64,000 nucleotides of DNA from Sphingomonas bisphenolicum (GCF_024349785.1 NZ_AP018817.1:1519501-1583500); one strand, 5' to 3'; shown: positions 27,894 to 38,163, counted from the first letter of the stretch. Made by a program: numbers and translations. The notes: generated by a model not told the origin, from the letters alone.

Positions 27894-30800
27894 GCCGCGT
27901 CTCCCGTCGCTGCCGTGCCCGGTTCGTTCGGTCCCTGCGCATCCTCGCCGAAACGGGCATAAAGGGCGGGCATCAGAAACAGGTTGAGCAGGGTGGAGGA
28001 CACCAGCCCGCCCAAGATCACGATCGCCATCGGATGTTCGATCTCATGCCCCGGTGCATTGCCCGCCACGATCAGCGGCACCAGCGCGAGGCCCGCGCAG
28101 GCGGCCGTCATCAGGATCGGCACCAGCCGCTCCTCCGCCCCGCGCAGGATCAGGGCGGGGCCGAACGGTTCGCCTTCATGCACCCGCAGATGATGATAAT
28201 GGGACAGCAGCATGATGCCGTTGCGCGCGGCAATGCCGATAACGGTCACGAAACCCACCAGCGAGCCGAGCGACAACAGGCCGCCGGTGAGCGCCACTGC
28301 GATCACGCCGCCCACCAGCGCAAAGGGCAGGCTCACTGCGACGAGCGCGGTGATCCGGCCGGAACGGAACTCCAGCCAGACCAGGATCAATATGCCGATC
28401 AGGCACAGCAGGCCTGTCGTCCAGAGCCGCTGGCGCGATTCCTTCAATGCAGCATATTCGCCCAGCACCTTGGCATGATAGCCCTGCGCGAACGGCGTTT
28501 GCGCGACGGCCTGCTCCACGGCGCGGGCCACGGTGCCCAGGTCCGAACCGCTGACATTGAGCGTCACGTCCAGCCGGCGCTGGCCGTTCTCGCGCTTGAC
28601 CTCATTAGGCGCGGGCTGGACGCGCACGTCGGCGACATCGCGCAGCCGCACCGGCGCGCCCGTCGGCGTCTGGATCATCAGCTCTTGCAGGGCATGGAGG
28701 TCGCCCCGGATCGCCGGTTCGCCCCAGATCGCGAGGTCGAACGCCTTCTGGTCGCGATAGATTTCGCCCAGCTTCTGTCCGGCGACCAGGCTTTGCGCCT
28801 GCCGACGGACCTCACCGGGCGTCAGCCCCAGCGTTGCCATGGCGGCGGGGCGGGGCCGGATCTGGATTTGCGGCACCAGCACCTGGGATTCGACCTTGAG
28901 GTCGGCCACGCCGTCTATGCCCGCGACCCTGGCCTTCAACCGGTCGGCCGCAGCGCGCAACTCGGTCTGGTCTGGGCCGAAGATGCGTATGACGACCGTC
29001 GCGCCCGCGCCCGACAGCACTTCCTTGATCCGTTCGCGCAGATAGGTGAGGACGTCGCGGAACAGGCCGGGATAGCCCTCGATGACTTCCTTGATCTTGG
29101 CCACGCTGCCGTCATAGTCGGCGCTTTCGTCCAGACTGATCCACAATTCGGTGAAGTTCGGTCCGACCACTTCGTCGGCGGCTTCGGCGCGGCCGATATG
29201 CGCGCCGAAATTGCGCACGCCGGGGATCGCCCGCAATTCTTTCGACACCTTGATGGTGATCCGGTCCATCGCCTCGATCGAGGCGCCGGGCTTTTCCAGC
29301 CAGTGCATCAGGAAATCGGTTTCGCGGAAATCGGGCAGGAACTGGTCCTTGAAGTTCGCATAGCCGATCCCCGCCAGCAGCAGCCCCCCGGCCACCACCG
29401 CCATCACCGCGCGCGGCGCGGCGATCAGGCGGGGCACGGCGGTCGCATAGCGGCGCTTGAGGGCGGCCACGAAGCGCGTATCCCGTTCCGCCTTGAGCGG
29501 TGCATTGGGCAGCAGGAACAGGCACATGGCGGGCGTCACCACCAGCGCCACCAGCAGCGATGCACCGATTGCCAGCACATAGGCGATCGCCAGCGGCTGG
29601 AAGAAGGTGCCGGCCACGCCGCCGAGGAAGAAGATCGGCAGGAACACCAGCATCACGATCAGCGAGGCGAAGACGACCGCCGACCGCACCTCCAGCGAAG
29701 CCCCCAGCACCACGTCGAAGGCGGAGCGGGGATGGTCCGCCTCCCGGTTCAGCCGCAGGCGGCGGGCGATATTCTCGACGTCGATGATCGCATCGTCCAC
29801 CACTTCGCCCAGCGCGATGACGAGGCCGGCGATGACCATCGTGTTGATCGTCGCCCCGCTCCACAACAGGACGAGGCCCGCGCCGAGCAAGGACAAGGGG
29901 ATCGCGACCAGGCTGATCGTCGCCTGCCGCCAGTCGCGGGTGAAGAGGAACAGCACGACCGCGACGAGGAAGCAGCCGATCGCCAGCGCACGGGTGAGAT
30001 TGTCGATCGACCGTTCGATGAAGGTGGCGGGGCGGAAGATCGTGCTGTCAATCCTCACGTCCTTCAGGCCCGGCTTGATTTCTTCCAGCGCCGCCTCGAC
30101 CGCGCGAGTCAGGTCCAGCGTGTTGCCGGTCGGCTGTTTTTCCACGATCAGCATGATGCCGGGGCCGTCGTCGATGATGGCGTTGCCGATCGGCGCGGCG
30201 AATCCTTCGGTCACGCGCGCGACATCGCCGATCCGCACCGGCGCGTCGCCCGCCAGCTTGATGACGGTGCGGGCCAGATCGTCGGGGGTCTGGATCGCGC
30301 CGGGCTGTTGCACCGCCATCCGCTGGTTGGCGGTGTCGACGAAGCCGCCGCCGCCGACCAGCACGGCGTCACCCGCCGCCGCGCGCAGTTCGTTCAGCGT
30401 CACGCCTGCGGCGCGGAGCTTGTCGGGATCGACCAGTATCTGCAACTGCCGGTCCCGCATCCCCCACATGGCCACATTGGCGACGCCCGGCACCGCCATC
30501 AGGCGCGGCCGGATGGTCCAGCGCACCAGTTCGGAGAGCTGCATCTGGTCCAGCTTTCTGGACGAAATGCCGATCTTCATCGCCCGGCTGGTGGAGGATA
30601 GCGGCGGCAGCATCACCGGCGGCCGGGCGGCGGTGGGCAGCCGTCCCTGCACCTGCGCAACCCGCTCCTGCACCATTTGCCGCGCGCGCATGACGTCGGC
30701 GCCGCGATCGAGGAGGATCACGACAGACGACAGGCCCAGCACCGACTTGGACCGCAGCGTGGCGAGGTGCGGGATACCGTTCACCTGCGTCTCGATCGGC

Positions 30801-31000
30801 ACGGTGATCAGGCTTTCCACCTCCTCGGTGGACAGGCCAGGCGCTTCGGTCTGGATCTCCACCATCGGTGGCGCGAATTCGGGAAAAACGTCGAGCGGGA
30901 CGCTGGTCGAGGCGCGCAGCCCCAGCACGACCAGCAGGGCCGCCAGCGCCAGCACCAGCACACGCTGGGTCAGCGCGGCGCGAACGAGCCATGCCAGCAT
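27890..31000 (-). CDS. CzcA/CusA-family heavy-metal RND efflux pump
   Basis: A 1036-residue inner-membrane RND proton antiporter with 12 expected transmembrane helices and two large periplasmic loops. The N-terminus (V-P-L-D-V-F-P-E-F-A-P-P) and T-E-A-P-G-L-S-T-E-E-V-E match heavy-metal RND proteins. The TM4 segment A-L-G-E-V-V-D-D-A-I-I-D-V-E-N provides the acidic proton-relay residues. The metal cannot be decided by eye. Adaptor and outer-membrane genes flank it with 1-base and 4-base overlaps, giving a complete tripartite system driven by the same transcript as the two-component genes. Confidence 0.92.
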   Translation of the reverse strand: MLAWLVRAALTQRVLVLALAALLVVLGLRASTSVPLDVFPEFAPPMVEIQTEAPGLSTEEVESLITVPIETQVNGIPHLATLRSKSVLGLSSVVILLDRGADVMRARQMVQERVAQVQGRLPTAARPPVMLPPLSSTSRAMKIGISSRKLDQMQLSELVRWTIRPRLMAVPGVANVAMWGMRDRQLQILVDPDKLRAAGVTLNELRAAAGDAVLVGGGGFVDTANQRMAVQQPGAIQTPDDLARTVIKLAGDAPVRIGDVARVTEGFAAPIGNAIIDDGPGIMLIVEKQPTGNTLDLTRAVEAALEEIKPGLKDVRIDSTIFRPATFIERSIDNLTRALAIGCFLVAVVLFLFTRDWRQATISLVAIPLSLLGAGLVLLWSGATINTMVIAGLVIALGEVVDDAIIDVENIARRLRLNREADHPRSAFDVVLGASLEVRSAVVFASLIVMLVFLPIFFLGGVAGTFFQPLAIAYVLAIGASLLVALVVTPAMCLFLLPNAPLKAERDTRFVAALKRRYATAVPRLIAAPRAVMAVVAGGLLLAGIGYANFKDQFLPDFRETDFLMHWLEKPGASIEAMDRITIKVSKELRAIPGVRNFGAHIGRAEAADEVVGPNFTELWISLDESADYDGSVAKIKEVIEGYPGLFRDVLTYLRERIKEVLSGAGATVVIRIFGPDQTELRAAADRLKARVAGIDGVADLKVESQVLVPQIQIRPRPAAMATLGLTPGEVRRQAQSLVAGQKLGEIYRDQKAFDLAIWGEPAIRGDLHALQELMIQTPTGAPVRLRDVADVRVQPAPNEVKRENGQRRLDVTLNVSGSDLGTVARAVEQAVAQTPFAQGYHAKVLGEYAALKESRQRLWTTGLLCLIGILILVWLEFRSGRITALVAVSLPFALVGGVIAVALTGGLLSLGSLVGFVTVIGIAARNGIMLLSHYHHLRVHEGEPFGPALILRGAEERLVPILMTAACAGLALVPLIVAGNAPGHEIEHPMAIVILGGLVSSTLLNLFLMPALYARFGEDAQGPNEPGTAATGDAA

Positions 31001-31977
31001 CAGTGTGCGACCCCGAATTCGGTGCCGAACAATTCCATCGCGCCTGTGGTGACGACACGCATACCGGGTTCAAGCCCGCGCGCCAGGATCACGCCATCCG
31101 TTCCGGTCGATGCGATCTCCACCCGCTGGCGCACATAATGGTTGGGCGCGGTCTGGGCATAGACCCATTCCCCGCCATAAATGTCGCGCACGACCGCGGA
31201 AGCGGGCACCGTCAACCCTTGCTGCATCCGCCCCATTGGCAATTGCACGGCCACCCGCTGGCCCACGCGCCACCTGTGGTCGCGATTGTCGATGGCATAA
31301 TAGAGGTCGATCGTACCGGCGGCGGCATTGGCCGAAGGCGGAGCTTGGACTGGTCGCGCTGGTTGGCCGGCGTCGGTCCCGCCCAAGGCGCGGACCGACG
31401 CCGGGGCCAACCGGCTGATCGCCGTCACGTCCGTGCCCGATACCGATGCCCGCACCCATAGCGTCGATTGGCGACCAAGCGTGGCGACAGAGGGGCCGAG
31501 CAATCGCCGTTGTTCAAGGGCGACATGCGCCTGCGCCTGCGCGGTGGCGAGCGCCGCGGCCGCCTCGTCGCGCGCGCGGACGCTGCCCGCTTCCTCCGCG
31601 ACCAGTTGGCTCGCCCGGTCCAGCGCGATGCGCGCGAGGCGGGCCTGCGCGCGGGTTCGCGCGACCTCGCCATCGGCGGTCGCCTGCGCTGCGCCGATCT
31701 GGGCGAGGTTGCTGAGCGATCCGGTCGGCACGCCGCCCGAGCCATTGGGCACGACGATCTCGCCGCTCGTCTCGCGGATCATGCCGGTCCGGCCAGTGCC
31801 GACGGTTATCGTGGCGATGCCAAGACGCTGGACGGCTTGCGGCGTCAGCGTAAGTCCGAGCAGTTCGGTTTCATGGGCGATCACCTCTGTTTTGGCCGGA
31901 GCCGCAGCAGGCGTCTTACCCTTTTCACCGCACGCCGGGAGCAGCAGCAGGACGCAGAGAAAGGAAATGCGGTGCAT
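31000..31977 (-). CDS. RND periplasmic adaptor lipoprotein (membrane fusion protein)
   Basis: A 325-residue periplasmic adaptor. It has a lipoprotein signal with lipobox L-P-A-C (C16), a short beta-barrel/lipoyl half and an alpha-helical hairpin (about 88-140, Ala/Arg/Glu-rich). A barrel domain (V-G-Q-R-V-A-V-Q-L-P) and membrane-proximal domain follow (A-S-A-V-V-R-D and G-L-E-P-G-M-R-V-V). It is somewhat shorter than CusB-type proteins. Its stop shares one base with the pump start (TGATG). It is the first gene of the five-gene operon; a TATAGT-like -10 lies about 75 bases upstream but without a good -35. Confidence 0.88.
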   Translation of the reverse strand: MHRISFLCVLLLLPACGEKGKTPAAAPAKTEVIAHETELLGLTLTPQAVQRLGIATITVGTGRTGMIRETSGEIVVPNGSGGVPTGSLSNLAQIGAAQATADGEVARTRAQARLARIALDRASQLVAEEAGSVRARDEAAAALATAQAQAHVALEQRRLLGPSVATLGRQSTLWVRASVSGTDVTAISRLAPASVRALGGTDAGQPARPVQAPPSANAAAGTIDLYYAIDNRDHRWRVGQRVAVQLPMGRMQQGLTVPASAVVRDIYGGEWVYAQTAPNHYVRQRVEIASTGTDGVILARGLEPGMRVVTTGAMELFGTEFGVAH

Positions 31978-32078
31978 GGAGACTCGCCATCAGGACAATA
32001 TGGCCGTGTCTCTATCGGCCCACGCTGGAACCCTGCTTTCCGCAACTATACCATTTGTCCATCCCGGCCCGCAGCCGT

Positions 32079-32618
32079 TCAGAACCGGATCGCCATGGCG
32101 ACGCCGCCACCCTTGCTGTCGCCCCAGGGCAGGATGCGGACATCGGTGTCGCGCCGCGTCGTGATGAGGAAACCCGACGCTTCGCCGATGGCCGCGCCGG
32201 CGACGACATCATACCAATGATGCTTGTCGGCCTTCACCCGGGCCAGGCCAACAAACGCCGCGACGAGTTGCGCGGGAACGCCGACCTTCCAGCCATAGCG
32301 GTTATGCAGGCTGGCCGCCGCGGCGAAGGACGTCGCGCTATGGGACGAGGGAAAGCTTTTCCGGTCGCTGCCGTCGGGGCGCATTTCCGGGAAGCGTTCC
32401 TTCAGGCCCAGCGACAGCAGGGTGGCGGCGCCGATGCTGCCGCCGGCTTGCAGCGTGCCGGTCCAGTCTTCCTGCACTGTCGGCAGGGCCAGCGCGCCGG
32501 CGACCAGCAGGTCGCGACCGATGTTGCTGGCGTTACGCCAGTCTTTGTCGGATGCATGAGCCGTTCCCGCCATCAGCGATGTGCATGTCATGGCGATCAA
32601 AGAAATGCAGTGCTTCAC
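32079..32618 (-). CDS. PAP2-family phosphatase
   Basis: A 179-residue protein with a signal peptide or N-terminal helix (1-22, ending A-H-A) and all three PAP2 motifs: K73-x6-R80-P81 (K-E-R-F-P-E-M-R-P), F-P-S-S-H-S at 89-94 with catalytic H93, and R127-x5-H133-x3-D137. Members remove phosphate from lipid phosphates such as undecaprenyl pyrophosphate, phosphatidate or phosphosphingolipid intermediates. The protein is small and has few hydrophobic helices, so it resembles secreted periplasmic PAP2 enzymes more than polytopic ones. It sits alone between two RND operons; its role there is unclear. Confidence 0.88.
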   Translation of the reverse strand: MKHCISLIAMTCTSLMAGTAHASDKDWRNASNIGRDLLVAGALALPTVQEDWTGTLQAGGSIGAATLLSLGLKERFPEMRPDGSDRKSFPSSHSATSFAAAASLHNRYGWKVGVPAQLVAAFVGLARVKADKHHWYDVVAGAAIGEASGFLITTRRDTDVRILPWGDSKGGGVAMAIRF

Positions 32619-32718
32619 ACATTGTCCCCCCGCGCGAGCGGGAGGCTCGCGGCAGGACGACGATGTTATTTCCGCCGCACCTCAGTCGGGTCGTGTCGCC
32701 TCCGGGAAAATCAGGAGA

Positions 32719-35700
32719 TCAGACTTTGCCACGCGATGGCCAGCAGAGCAGGATTGCAGGCAGGAACAGCAGCACCAGCGGCACGGTGGCGACCAGTCCG
32801 AATATGATTGCGGTGGCCAGCGGTTGCTGGAGGCCAGCGCCCCGGCTGAGGCCCAGCGCCAGCGGACTGAGCGTCAGGATCGCGATCAATGCCGACATCA
32901 GGATCGGGCGCAGCCGCTTGGACCCTGCTTCACGCAGCGCGGCCAGCGTCACGCTTGCGCCACTTTCGATCTCCGCGAGGTAGAAGATGACCAGTTCGGT
33001 CACCATGCCGACGACCATGGTCAGGCCCATCAGCGCGGAGATGTTGAGTTCCGTGCCGGTGACCCACAATCCCAGCAGCGCAGCGCCCGCCACCAGCAGC
33101 ACCGTCGCCATCGCCGACAGGGTCCAGGCCAGATTTTCGAACAAATAAGTCAGAAGCAGCGCGCTGAGCAGCAAGGCGGCCGCGAACACCATCGCCATGT
33201 CGGCAAAGCTCTTCTGCTGTTCGGCATAAAGGCCGCCATAATCGACGCGCACCGAACCGGGGAGGTGAAGCCCCGCGACCTTCGCCTGCACCGCCTGCAT
33301 GGCCGATCCGAGGTCACGGCCCTCCAGCCGCGCGGTGACGGCGATGAAGGGGGCGAGATTCTCGCGCGTCAGTTGCTTCTGCCCGCCATCGATGCCGACC
33401 TGCGCGATCGATCCCAGCCGCACGCCATGCCCATCGGGTGCGGTCAATGGCAGGTCGGCGATCTGGTTCGCGCGGCTGCGCAGATCCTGCGCGCTACGAA
33501 CCCGGACCGCGACCAGTTGTTCGCCGAAGCGGATGTTGGTGGCGATGCTGCCGCCGACCAGCGACTCGATCTGGCTGGCGACCTGGTCGGGGTCCAGCCC
33601 CTGTTGCGCGGCCAGGCCATTATCGATCTTGACCGAGATGGCGTCGCCGGTGACCCGCAGCCCGTCGACGATTTCGACAACGCCGGGGATGGTCGCCAGC
33701 GCTTTGCCCACACGCCCGGCGGACGCCTCCAGTGCGGTGGCATCGTCGCCGAACAGCTTGACCTCGATCGGCTGGGGCACCGCGGTCAGGTCGCCGATCA
33801 GGTCTTCCATCAGTTGCACCAGTTCGACCTGCAATCCGGGCACCTTCGCCTCGACCTGCCGGCGGATGTCGGCCATCACCGCGTCGATCGGGCGGCGCGA
33901 ACCATCCTTGAGCCGTACGAAGAAATCGCCTTCATCGGCTTCGGTCAGTCCGCCGCCCAGTTGCACGCCCAGCCGGCGCGAATAGCTGGCGACCTCGGGC
34001 GTTGCAGACACGATCGCTTCCACCTGCTTCACCAGCCGGTCGGTATCGGCGAGGGATGAGCCGGGCTTGGCGGTATAGTCGAGGACGAAACCGCCTTCGT
34101 CCATCACCGGCATGAAGCCGGAGGGCAGGCGATACCAGGACAGGGCGCCGGCGATCAGGAAGACGCCGCCCATGATGGCGGCGGCCAGACGGGGGCGCGC
34201 AAACAGGCGGTCGCCTGCGCGGGTATAGACGCGGTCGAGCCGGTGCATGACGCGATCGGCCTTTTCCGCCGCCTCCGCATCGCTCTGCCGCAGCCAGCGT
34301 GCGGCGATCAGGGGAATGACGAAGCGGGAGAAGAGCAGCGAGAGGGTAAGAGCCGTGACGATGGTGATCGCCAGCGCCTTGAAGAAACCGCCGCTGACCC
34401 CGCTGATGAAGCTCAATGGCAGGAATACGACGATCGTCGCCAGGGTGGAGCCGACCAGCGGCCGGCCCATCTCGGCAGCGGCCGCGAGCCGGCTTTGCAC
34501 GTCGGGCGCTGCCCCTTCCTGCATACGCCGCATGATATGTTCCAGCATGACGACCGCATCGTCCACCACCAGCCCTACCGCGGCGGCCATGCCGCCCAGC
34601 GTCATCATGTTGAAGCTGAGACCGAGCGGATAGAGCAGCAGGCAGGTGCCGGCGAGGACGGCGGGCAGCATCAGCCCGGTGATCAGCATCAGCCGCCCCG
34701 ATCGCAGGAACAGGAACAGCACCAGGCCCGCCAGGACGGCCCCCAGCAGGATGGCGTCGCGCACGGCATTGGCTGCGCCCGTCACCAGTTCCGACTGGTC
34801 GTAGAAGGGCGTTACCGTCACGGTCGCGGGCAGCCCCAGGGCGTGCAGTCGCGCGTCGACGGCCTTGACGATCGCCACCGTATCGCCGGTCAGCGCCTGC
34901 CGGACGTTGATGAGGACGGCGCTGCGCCCGTCGGAAGCGATCCGGACATAGGCGGGTTCCGCCGCTGGATGCACGGTCGCCACCTGCCGCAGCGTGACGA
35001 CCGCCGCGCCGTTTCCGGTCGCGGCGCGGATCGGCGTGGCGAGCAGGTCGGCGGCCGACGTCGCCGTGCTTTGCACCAGGACCAGATACAGGCGATGCCT
35101 GTCCTCGATCCGCCCCGCGCCGCGGATCGTGTTGGATTTGGTAAGCGCGTCGGTGACGTCGGTGATGCCGAGGCCGAAGGTGCGCAGCCGGGCCGGATCG
35201 ATATCGACCGCCAGTTCGCGCGGCGTGCCGCCCAGCACATCGACCGCCGCGACGCCCTGGACGGCGGTCAGCGCAGGGCGGACCTTGAGTTCGGCCAGTT
35301 GCCGCAGGGACTGCTGGTCGAGCGAGGGGGAGGTCAGCGCGATGCCCAGAACCGGGAAAATGGTGGGATCGGACCGGCGCACATCGAATCGCGTGCCGGC
35401 GGGCAGGTCGGGCAGCAAGGTCGCCAGCGCCCCCTGTGCCGCCAGCGTCGCCGACACCATATCTTCGCCCCAGGCGAAATTGAGCGCGACATCGGCCGTA
35501 CCCCGGCTGGTGGTCGACCGGACGCGGGTGACGCCGGGGACGCTGCGCAGCGCGATTTCGACCGGACGGCTGATTTCCGCCGCCATTTGCGCCGCATCGC
35601 GGTCGCCCGCGTCGATGGTGACGACCACGCGCGGATAGTCGATATGGGGGAACAGGCTGACCGGCATGGCCCGCGCGGCCAGCACGCCGCCCAGCGCCAG

Positions 35701-35754
35701 CAACAGGACAGCCAGCCAGATCGATCGGCTGTGCCGTTCCAGCAGGGCGGTCAT
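32719..35754 (-). CDS. RND efflux pump, second system
   Basis: A 1011-residue RND permease. The N-terminus has M-P-V-S-L-F-P-H-I-D-Y-P-R-V, and TM4 reads A-A-V-G-L-V-V-D-D-A-V-V-M-L-E-H with the proton-relay aspartates. It is only distantly similar to the CzcA-type pump 2 kb away, so this is not a recent duplication. Substrate is unknown; adaptor and outer-membrane partners are encoded directly upstream with short overlaps. It is the last gene of the operon that starts near 38160. Confidence 0.92.
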   Translation of the reverse strand: MTALLERHSRSIWLAVLLLALGGVLAARAMPVSLFPHIDYPRVVVTIDAGDRDAAQMAAEISRPVEIALRSVPGVTRVRSTTSRGTADVALNFAWGEDMVSATLAAQGALATLLPDLPAGTRFDVRRSDPTIFPVLGIALTSPSLDQQSLRQLAELKVRPALTAVQGVAAVDVLGGTPRELAVDIDPARLRTFGLGITDVTDALTKSNTIRGAGRIEDRHRLYLVLVQSTATSAADLLATPIRAATGNGAAVVTLRQVATVHPAAEPAYVRIASDGRSAVLINVRQALTGDTVAIVKAVDARLHALGLPATVTVTPFYDQSELVTGAANAVRDAILLGAVLAGLVLFLFLRSGRLMLITGLMLPAVLAGTCLLLYPLGLSFNMMTLGGMAAAVGLVVDDAVVMLEHIMRRMQEGAAPDVQSRLAAAAEMGRPLVGSTLATIVVFLPLSFISGVSGGFFKALAITIVTALTLSLLFSRFVIPLIAARWLRQSDAEAAEKADRVMHRLDRVYTRAGDRLFARPRLAAAIMGGVFLIAGALSWYRLPSGFMPVMDEGGFVLDYTAKPGSSLADTDRLVKQVEAIVSATPEVASYSRRLGVQLGGGLTEADEGDFFVRLKDGSRRPIDAVMADIRRQVEAKVPGLQVELVQLMEDLIGDLTAVPQPIEVKLFGDDATALEASAGRVGKALATIPGVVEIVDGLRVTGDAISVKIDNGLAAQQGLDPDQVASQIESLVGGSIATNIRFGEQLVAVRVRSAQDLRSRANQIADLPLTAPDGHGVRLGSIAQVGIDGGQKQLTRENLAPFIAVTARLEGRDLGSAMQAVQAKVAGLHLPGSVRVDYGGLYAEQQKSFADMAMVFAAALLLSALLLTYLFENLAWTLSAMATVLLVAGAALLGLWVTGTELNISALMGLTMVVGMVTELVIFYLAEIESGASVTLAALREAGSKRLRPILMSALIAILTLSPLALGLSRGAGLQQPLATAIIFGLVATVPLVLLFLPAILLCWPSRGKV

Positions 35755-36767
35755 CGCAGACGAACCTTCATCCCGTCGTCCAGCGCCGTCCCGCCCTCGA
35801 TCACGACCTTGTCGCCGGGAGACAGGCCCTTCGTCACGACAATCGCCGCACCGTCGCTTGGCCCCGTCACGATGTCGCGGCGATGGGCCGTTCCCTTCAC
35901 CACCACGAAGACGAAAGGCTGGCCGGCATCGTCGAGCAGCGCGGTATAGGGAATGGCCAGCGCGTCCCCGGCGCCTTGCATCGTCGCCTCGCCGGTCAGT
36001 GCCTCACCCGGCCGAAGCGCTGCGCCTGCGGGCAGGTCGGCATAGGCGGCGGCGAGCTTCGTTTGCGGGTCGACCATGGGATCGACGGCGGACAGACGGG
36101 CAGGGATGGTGTGACCGCTGCCCGCCGTCGAAATGGCTATTGCGGTGCCTGCGCGCAGATTGCGGACCAGCGCCGGATCGATGCCGAAGTGCGCCCTGAT
36201 CGCGCCGGCGCCGCCGATCGCGACGATGGATGTGCCTGCCGGGATCAGATCGCCCGGCGTCCCGGTGATGGATTCGACATAGCCCGCGCGCGGCGCGCGC
36301 AGGATCAGGCTGCGGCCGGTCAGGCTGGCCAGGGTCGCGTCGGCGCTGGCCTTTGCGGCGCGTGCGGTTTCGACATCGGCGTCGCTCATCAGCCCGTCGC
36401 CGCGCATACGGACGGCGCGGGCATAGGCCGCATCGGCGGCCTGCGCATCGCTGCGCGCCTTGGCCATGTCGAGCATCGCGGTCGGGCCGGGGGCGAGGCG
36501 GATGATCGCCTGGCCCTGTCGCACGGCGGACCCGACCGGCGCATCGATGGCGACGAAACGCGCTTCGATCAGCGCGAACAGGTCTGCCCGCCCGCCGGGG
36601 CCGCTGTCGGCCACGCCATAGAGGCGGATGGTTTCGCCGACCGCCTGTCGCCGGACTGTGGCCAGCTTGACCAGAGCCTGCGGCTCCGTGCCGTCCTCCT
36701 GCGGGGCGGAGGAGCAGGCCGCCAGCAGCGCCAGCGCCATGACCGTCACGATCGTCTTCACTTCCAT
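35751..36767 (-). CDS. RND periplasmic adaptor lipoprotein, second system
   Basis: A 338-residue membrane-fusion protein. The lipoprotein signal ends L-L-A-A-C (C18). A lipoyl half-motif follows (D-A-P-V-G-S-A-V-R-Q-G-Q-A-I), then a short helical hairpin (about 95-145), L-I-L-R-A-P-R-A-G-Y-V for the second lipoyl half, and barrel and membrane-proximal domains (R-P-G-E-A-L-T-G-E, G-L-S-P-G-D-K-V-V-I-E-G-G). Its start overlaps the outer-membrane gene by 10 bases and its stop overlaps the pump by 4, so the three subunits are translationally coupled. Confidence 0.88.
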   Translation of the reverse strand: MEVKTIVTVMALALLAACSSAPQEDGTEPQALVKLATVRRQAVGETIRLYGVADSGPGGRADLFALIEARFVAIDAPVGSAVRQGQAIIRLAPGPTAMLDMAKARSDAQAADAAYARAVRMRGDGLMSDADVETARAAKASADATLASLTGRSLILRAPRAGYVESITGTPGDLIPAGTSIVAIGGAGAIRAHFGIDPALVRNLRAGTAIAISTAGSGHTIPARLSAVDPMVDPQTKLAAAYADLPAGAALRPGEALTGEATMQGAGDALAIPYTALLDDAGQPFVFVVVKGTAHRRDIVTGPSDGAAIVVTKGLSPGDKVVIEGGTALDDGMKVRLR

Positions 36768-38104
36768 TGCTCCCGCGTTGCGCCTGTCAGTAATTCCAGG
36801 GCGATGGCCTGTTCCGCCATGTCCTGCGCGCTGTGCAGGCGCAACAGTTGGCGATCCCGCAATATCTGTTCCGCCGCGCGCGCTGTTGCATCGGGCAGAT
36901 CGCCGCGTGTCGCCGCGCGACGGCTCGCCTCGGCCTGCCGCGTCGCTTCGGCAAGGCCGCCATCGAGATCGGTATATTGCCTACGGGCAATCGCCAGTGC
37001 GGCGACGGCCGCTGCGATTTCCGCCCGCGTCTTGAACAGGCGCGCCTCATATTCCGCTTTCAGGGCGGCGCGCGTCGCCTTTTCTATGGCGATTCCGCCC
37101 CGATTGCGGTTCCACAGCGGCAGGGTGAAGCCGATCGCCGGTCCCAGCGTGACGTTCCGGCCTGTGTCGCGCCCGCCATTGATGGTCAGGTCCAGCGTCG
37201 GAAACTGATCGAGGATCGCCTTGCGCAGCGCCGCTTCCTGGGCGTCATACCCCTCGCGCAAGGCGCGCAGGTCCGAGCGCTCCTGCCGCGCCAGCGCGAA
37301 TAGCTGATCGGCGTCGGGTAACGGCGCAAAGGCGGCGACGGGCGCGATACGTAGCCGGTAGGTCGGCGGCAGGCCAAGCAGGCGATTGAGTTCGAGCCGC
37401 GCGGCGGCCAGGTCTTTTTCTGCCTGACGCGCGACCTGTTGCGCATCTAGGGCCGCGATCCGGGCGCCTTGCAGCGGATCGGCCGACACGTCGCCCCGGC
37501 CGGCGGCGGCGCCATAGCGGGCAAGAAGATGCTCCGCCGACGCAAGGCTGTCCCGCGCCACCACGCTCTGGGCTTCCAGCGCGGCGATGCGCACGGCCTG
37601 AAGCCGGGCCTGTCCCGCCGTCTGCCATTCGGCCCAGACGAGATCCATGCGCGCCTGCCGCCGCTGCGCCTGCGCCTGTTGCCGGGCGACGGCGCGAGTC
37701 CGCAGGGCATTGAGATCGAGGCCCAGCGCAGATGCAAGTCCAGCGACCGGATCGGCGCCTGACAGGATCGGATCGATGCCCAGCGAAACAGTCGGATCGG
37801 GCATCAATCCCGCGCTGAAGACCTGGGCGTCGTTGACGCCATTGCGCGCACGCAGCGCCTTGAGGTCGGGATTGGCCGTCACCGCCAAAGCGGCAATGGC
37901 ATCTTCGTCGAGCGGCCCAGACAGATTGATGGCCTGTGTGGGGGGGCTGGATGCACGTCCATAGGGACGGACCAGCGATACGGCGGCAGGCGCGGCCAAT
38001 ATGTCTGGCGTATCGATCAGCGGCTCGGGCGCATAATGCGCGCAACCTGTCATCATCAACATTGTCGGCAGCAGCCTGAATCGACCGAGGGAGGGACGCG
38101 ACAC
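36758..38104 (-). CDS. RND efflux outer-membrane factor (TolC family), second system
   Basis: A TolC-fold outer-membrane factor with long amphipathic helices and the repeated outer-membrane-efflux domain. I choose the GTG at 38104 (448 residues). The protein then begins with a lipoprotein-type signal ending M-M-T-G-C (C21). The frame is open to a TTG at 38191, but that TTG is itself part of a good -35 box (TTGACC), so the longer form is unlikely. This is the first gene of a three-gene operon with adaptor and pump. Helical segments such as A-R-Q-A-E-K-D-L-A-A-A-R-L-E-L-N fit CzcC-like proteins. Confidence 0.85.
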   Translation of the reverse strand: MSRPSLGRFRLLPTMLMMTGCAHYAPEPLIDTPDILAAPAAVSLVRPYGRASSPPTQAINLSGPLDEDAIAALAVTANPDLKALRARNGVNDAQVFSAGLMPDPTVSLGIDPILSGADPVAGLASALGLDLNALRTRAVARQQAQAQRRQARMDLVWAEWQTAGQARLQAVRIAALEAQSVVARDSLASAEHLLARYGAAAGRGDVSADPLQGARIAALDAQQVARQAEKDLAAARLELNRLLGLPPTYRLRIAPVAAFAPLPDADQLFALARQERSDLRALREGYDAQEAALRKAILDQFPTLDLTINGGRDTGRNVTLGPAIGFTLPLWNRNRGGIAIEKATRAALKAEYEARLFKTRAEIAAAVAALAIARRQYTDLDGGLAEATRQAEASRRAATRGDLPDATARAAEQILRDRQLLRLHSAQDMAEQAIALELLTGATREQWK

Positions 38105-38163
38105 GAAACCGCCGTTCTGCAAGAGGAATGCCGCGACGATAAAGCCGATGGAGGCGATTGCCC

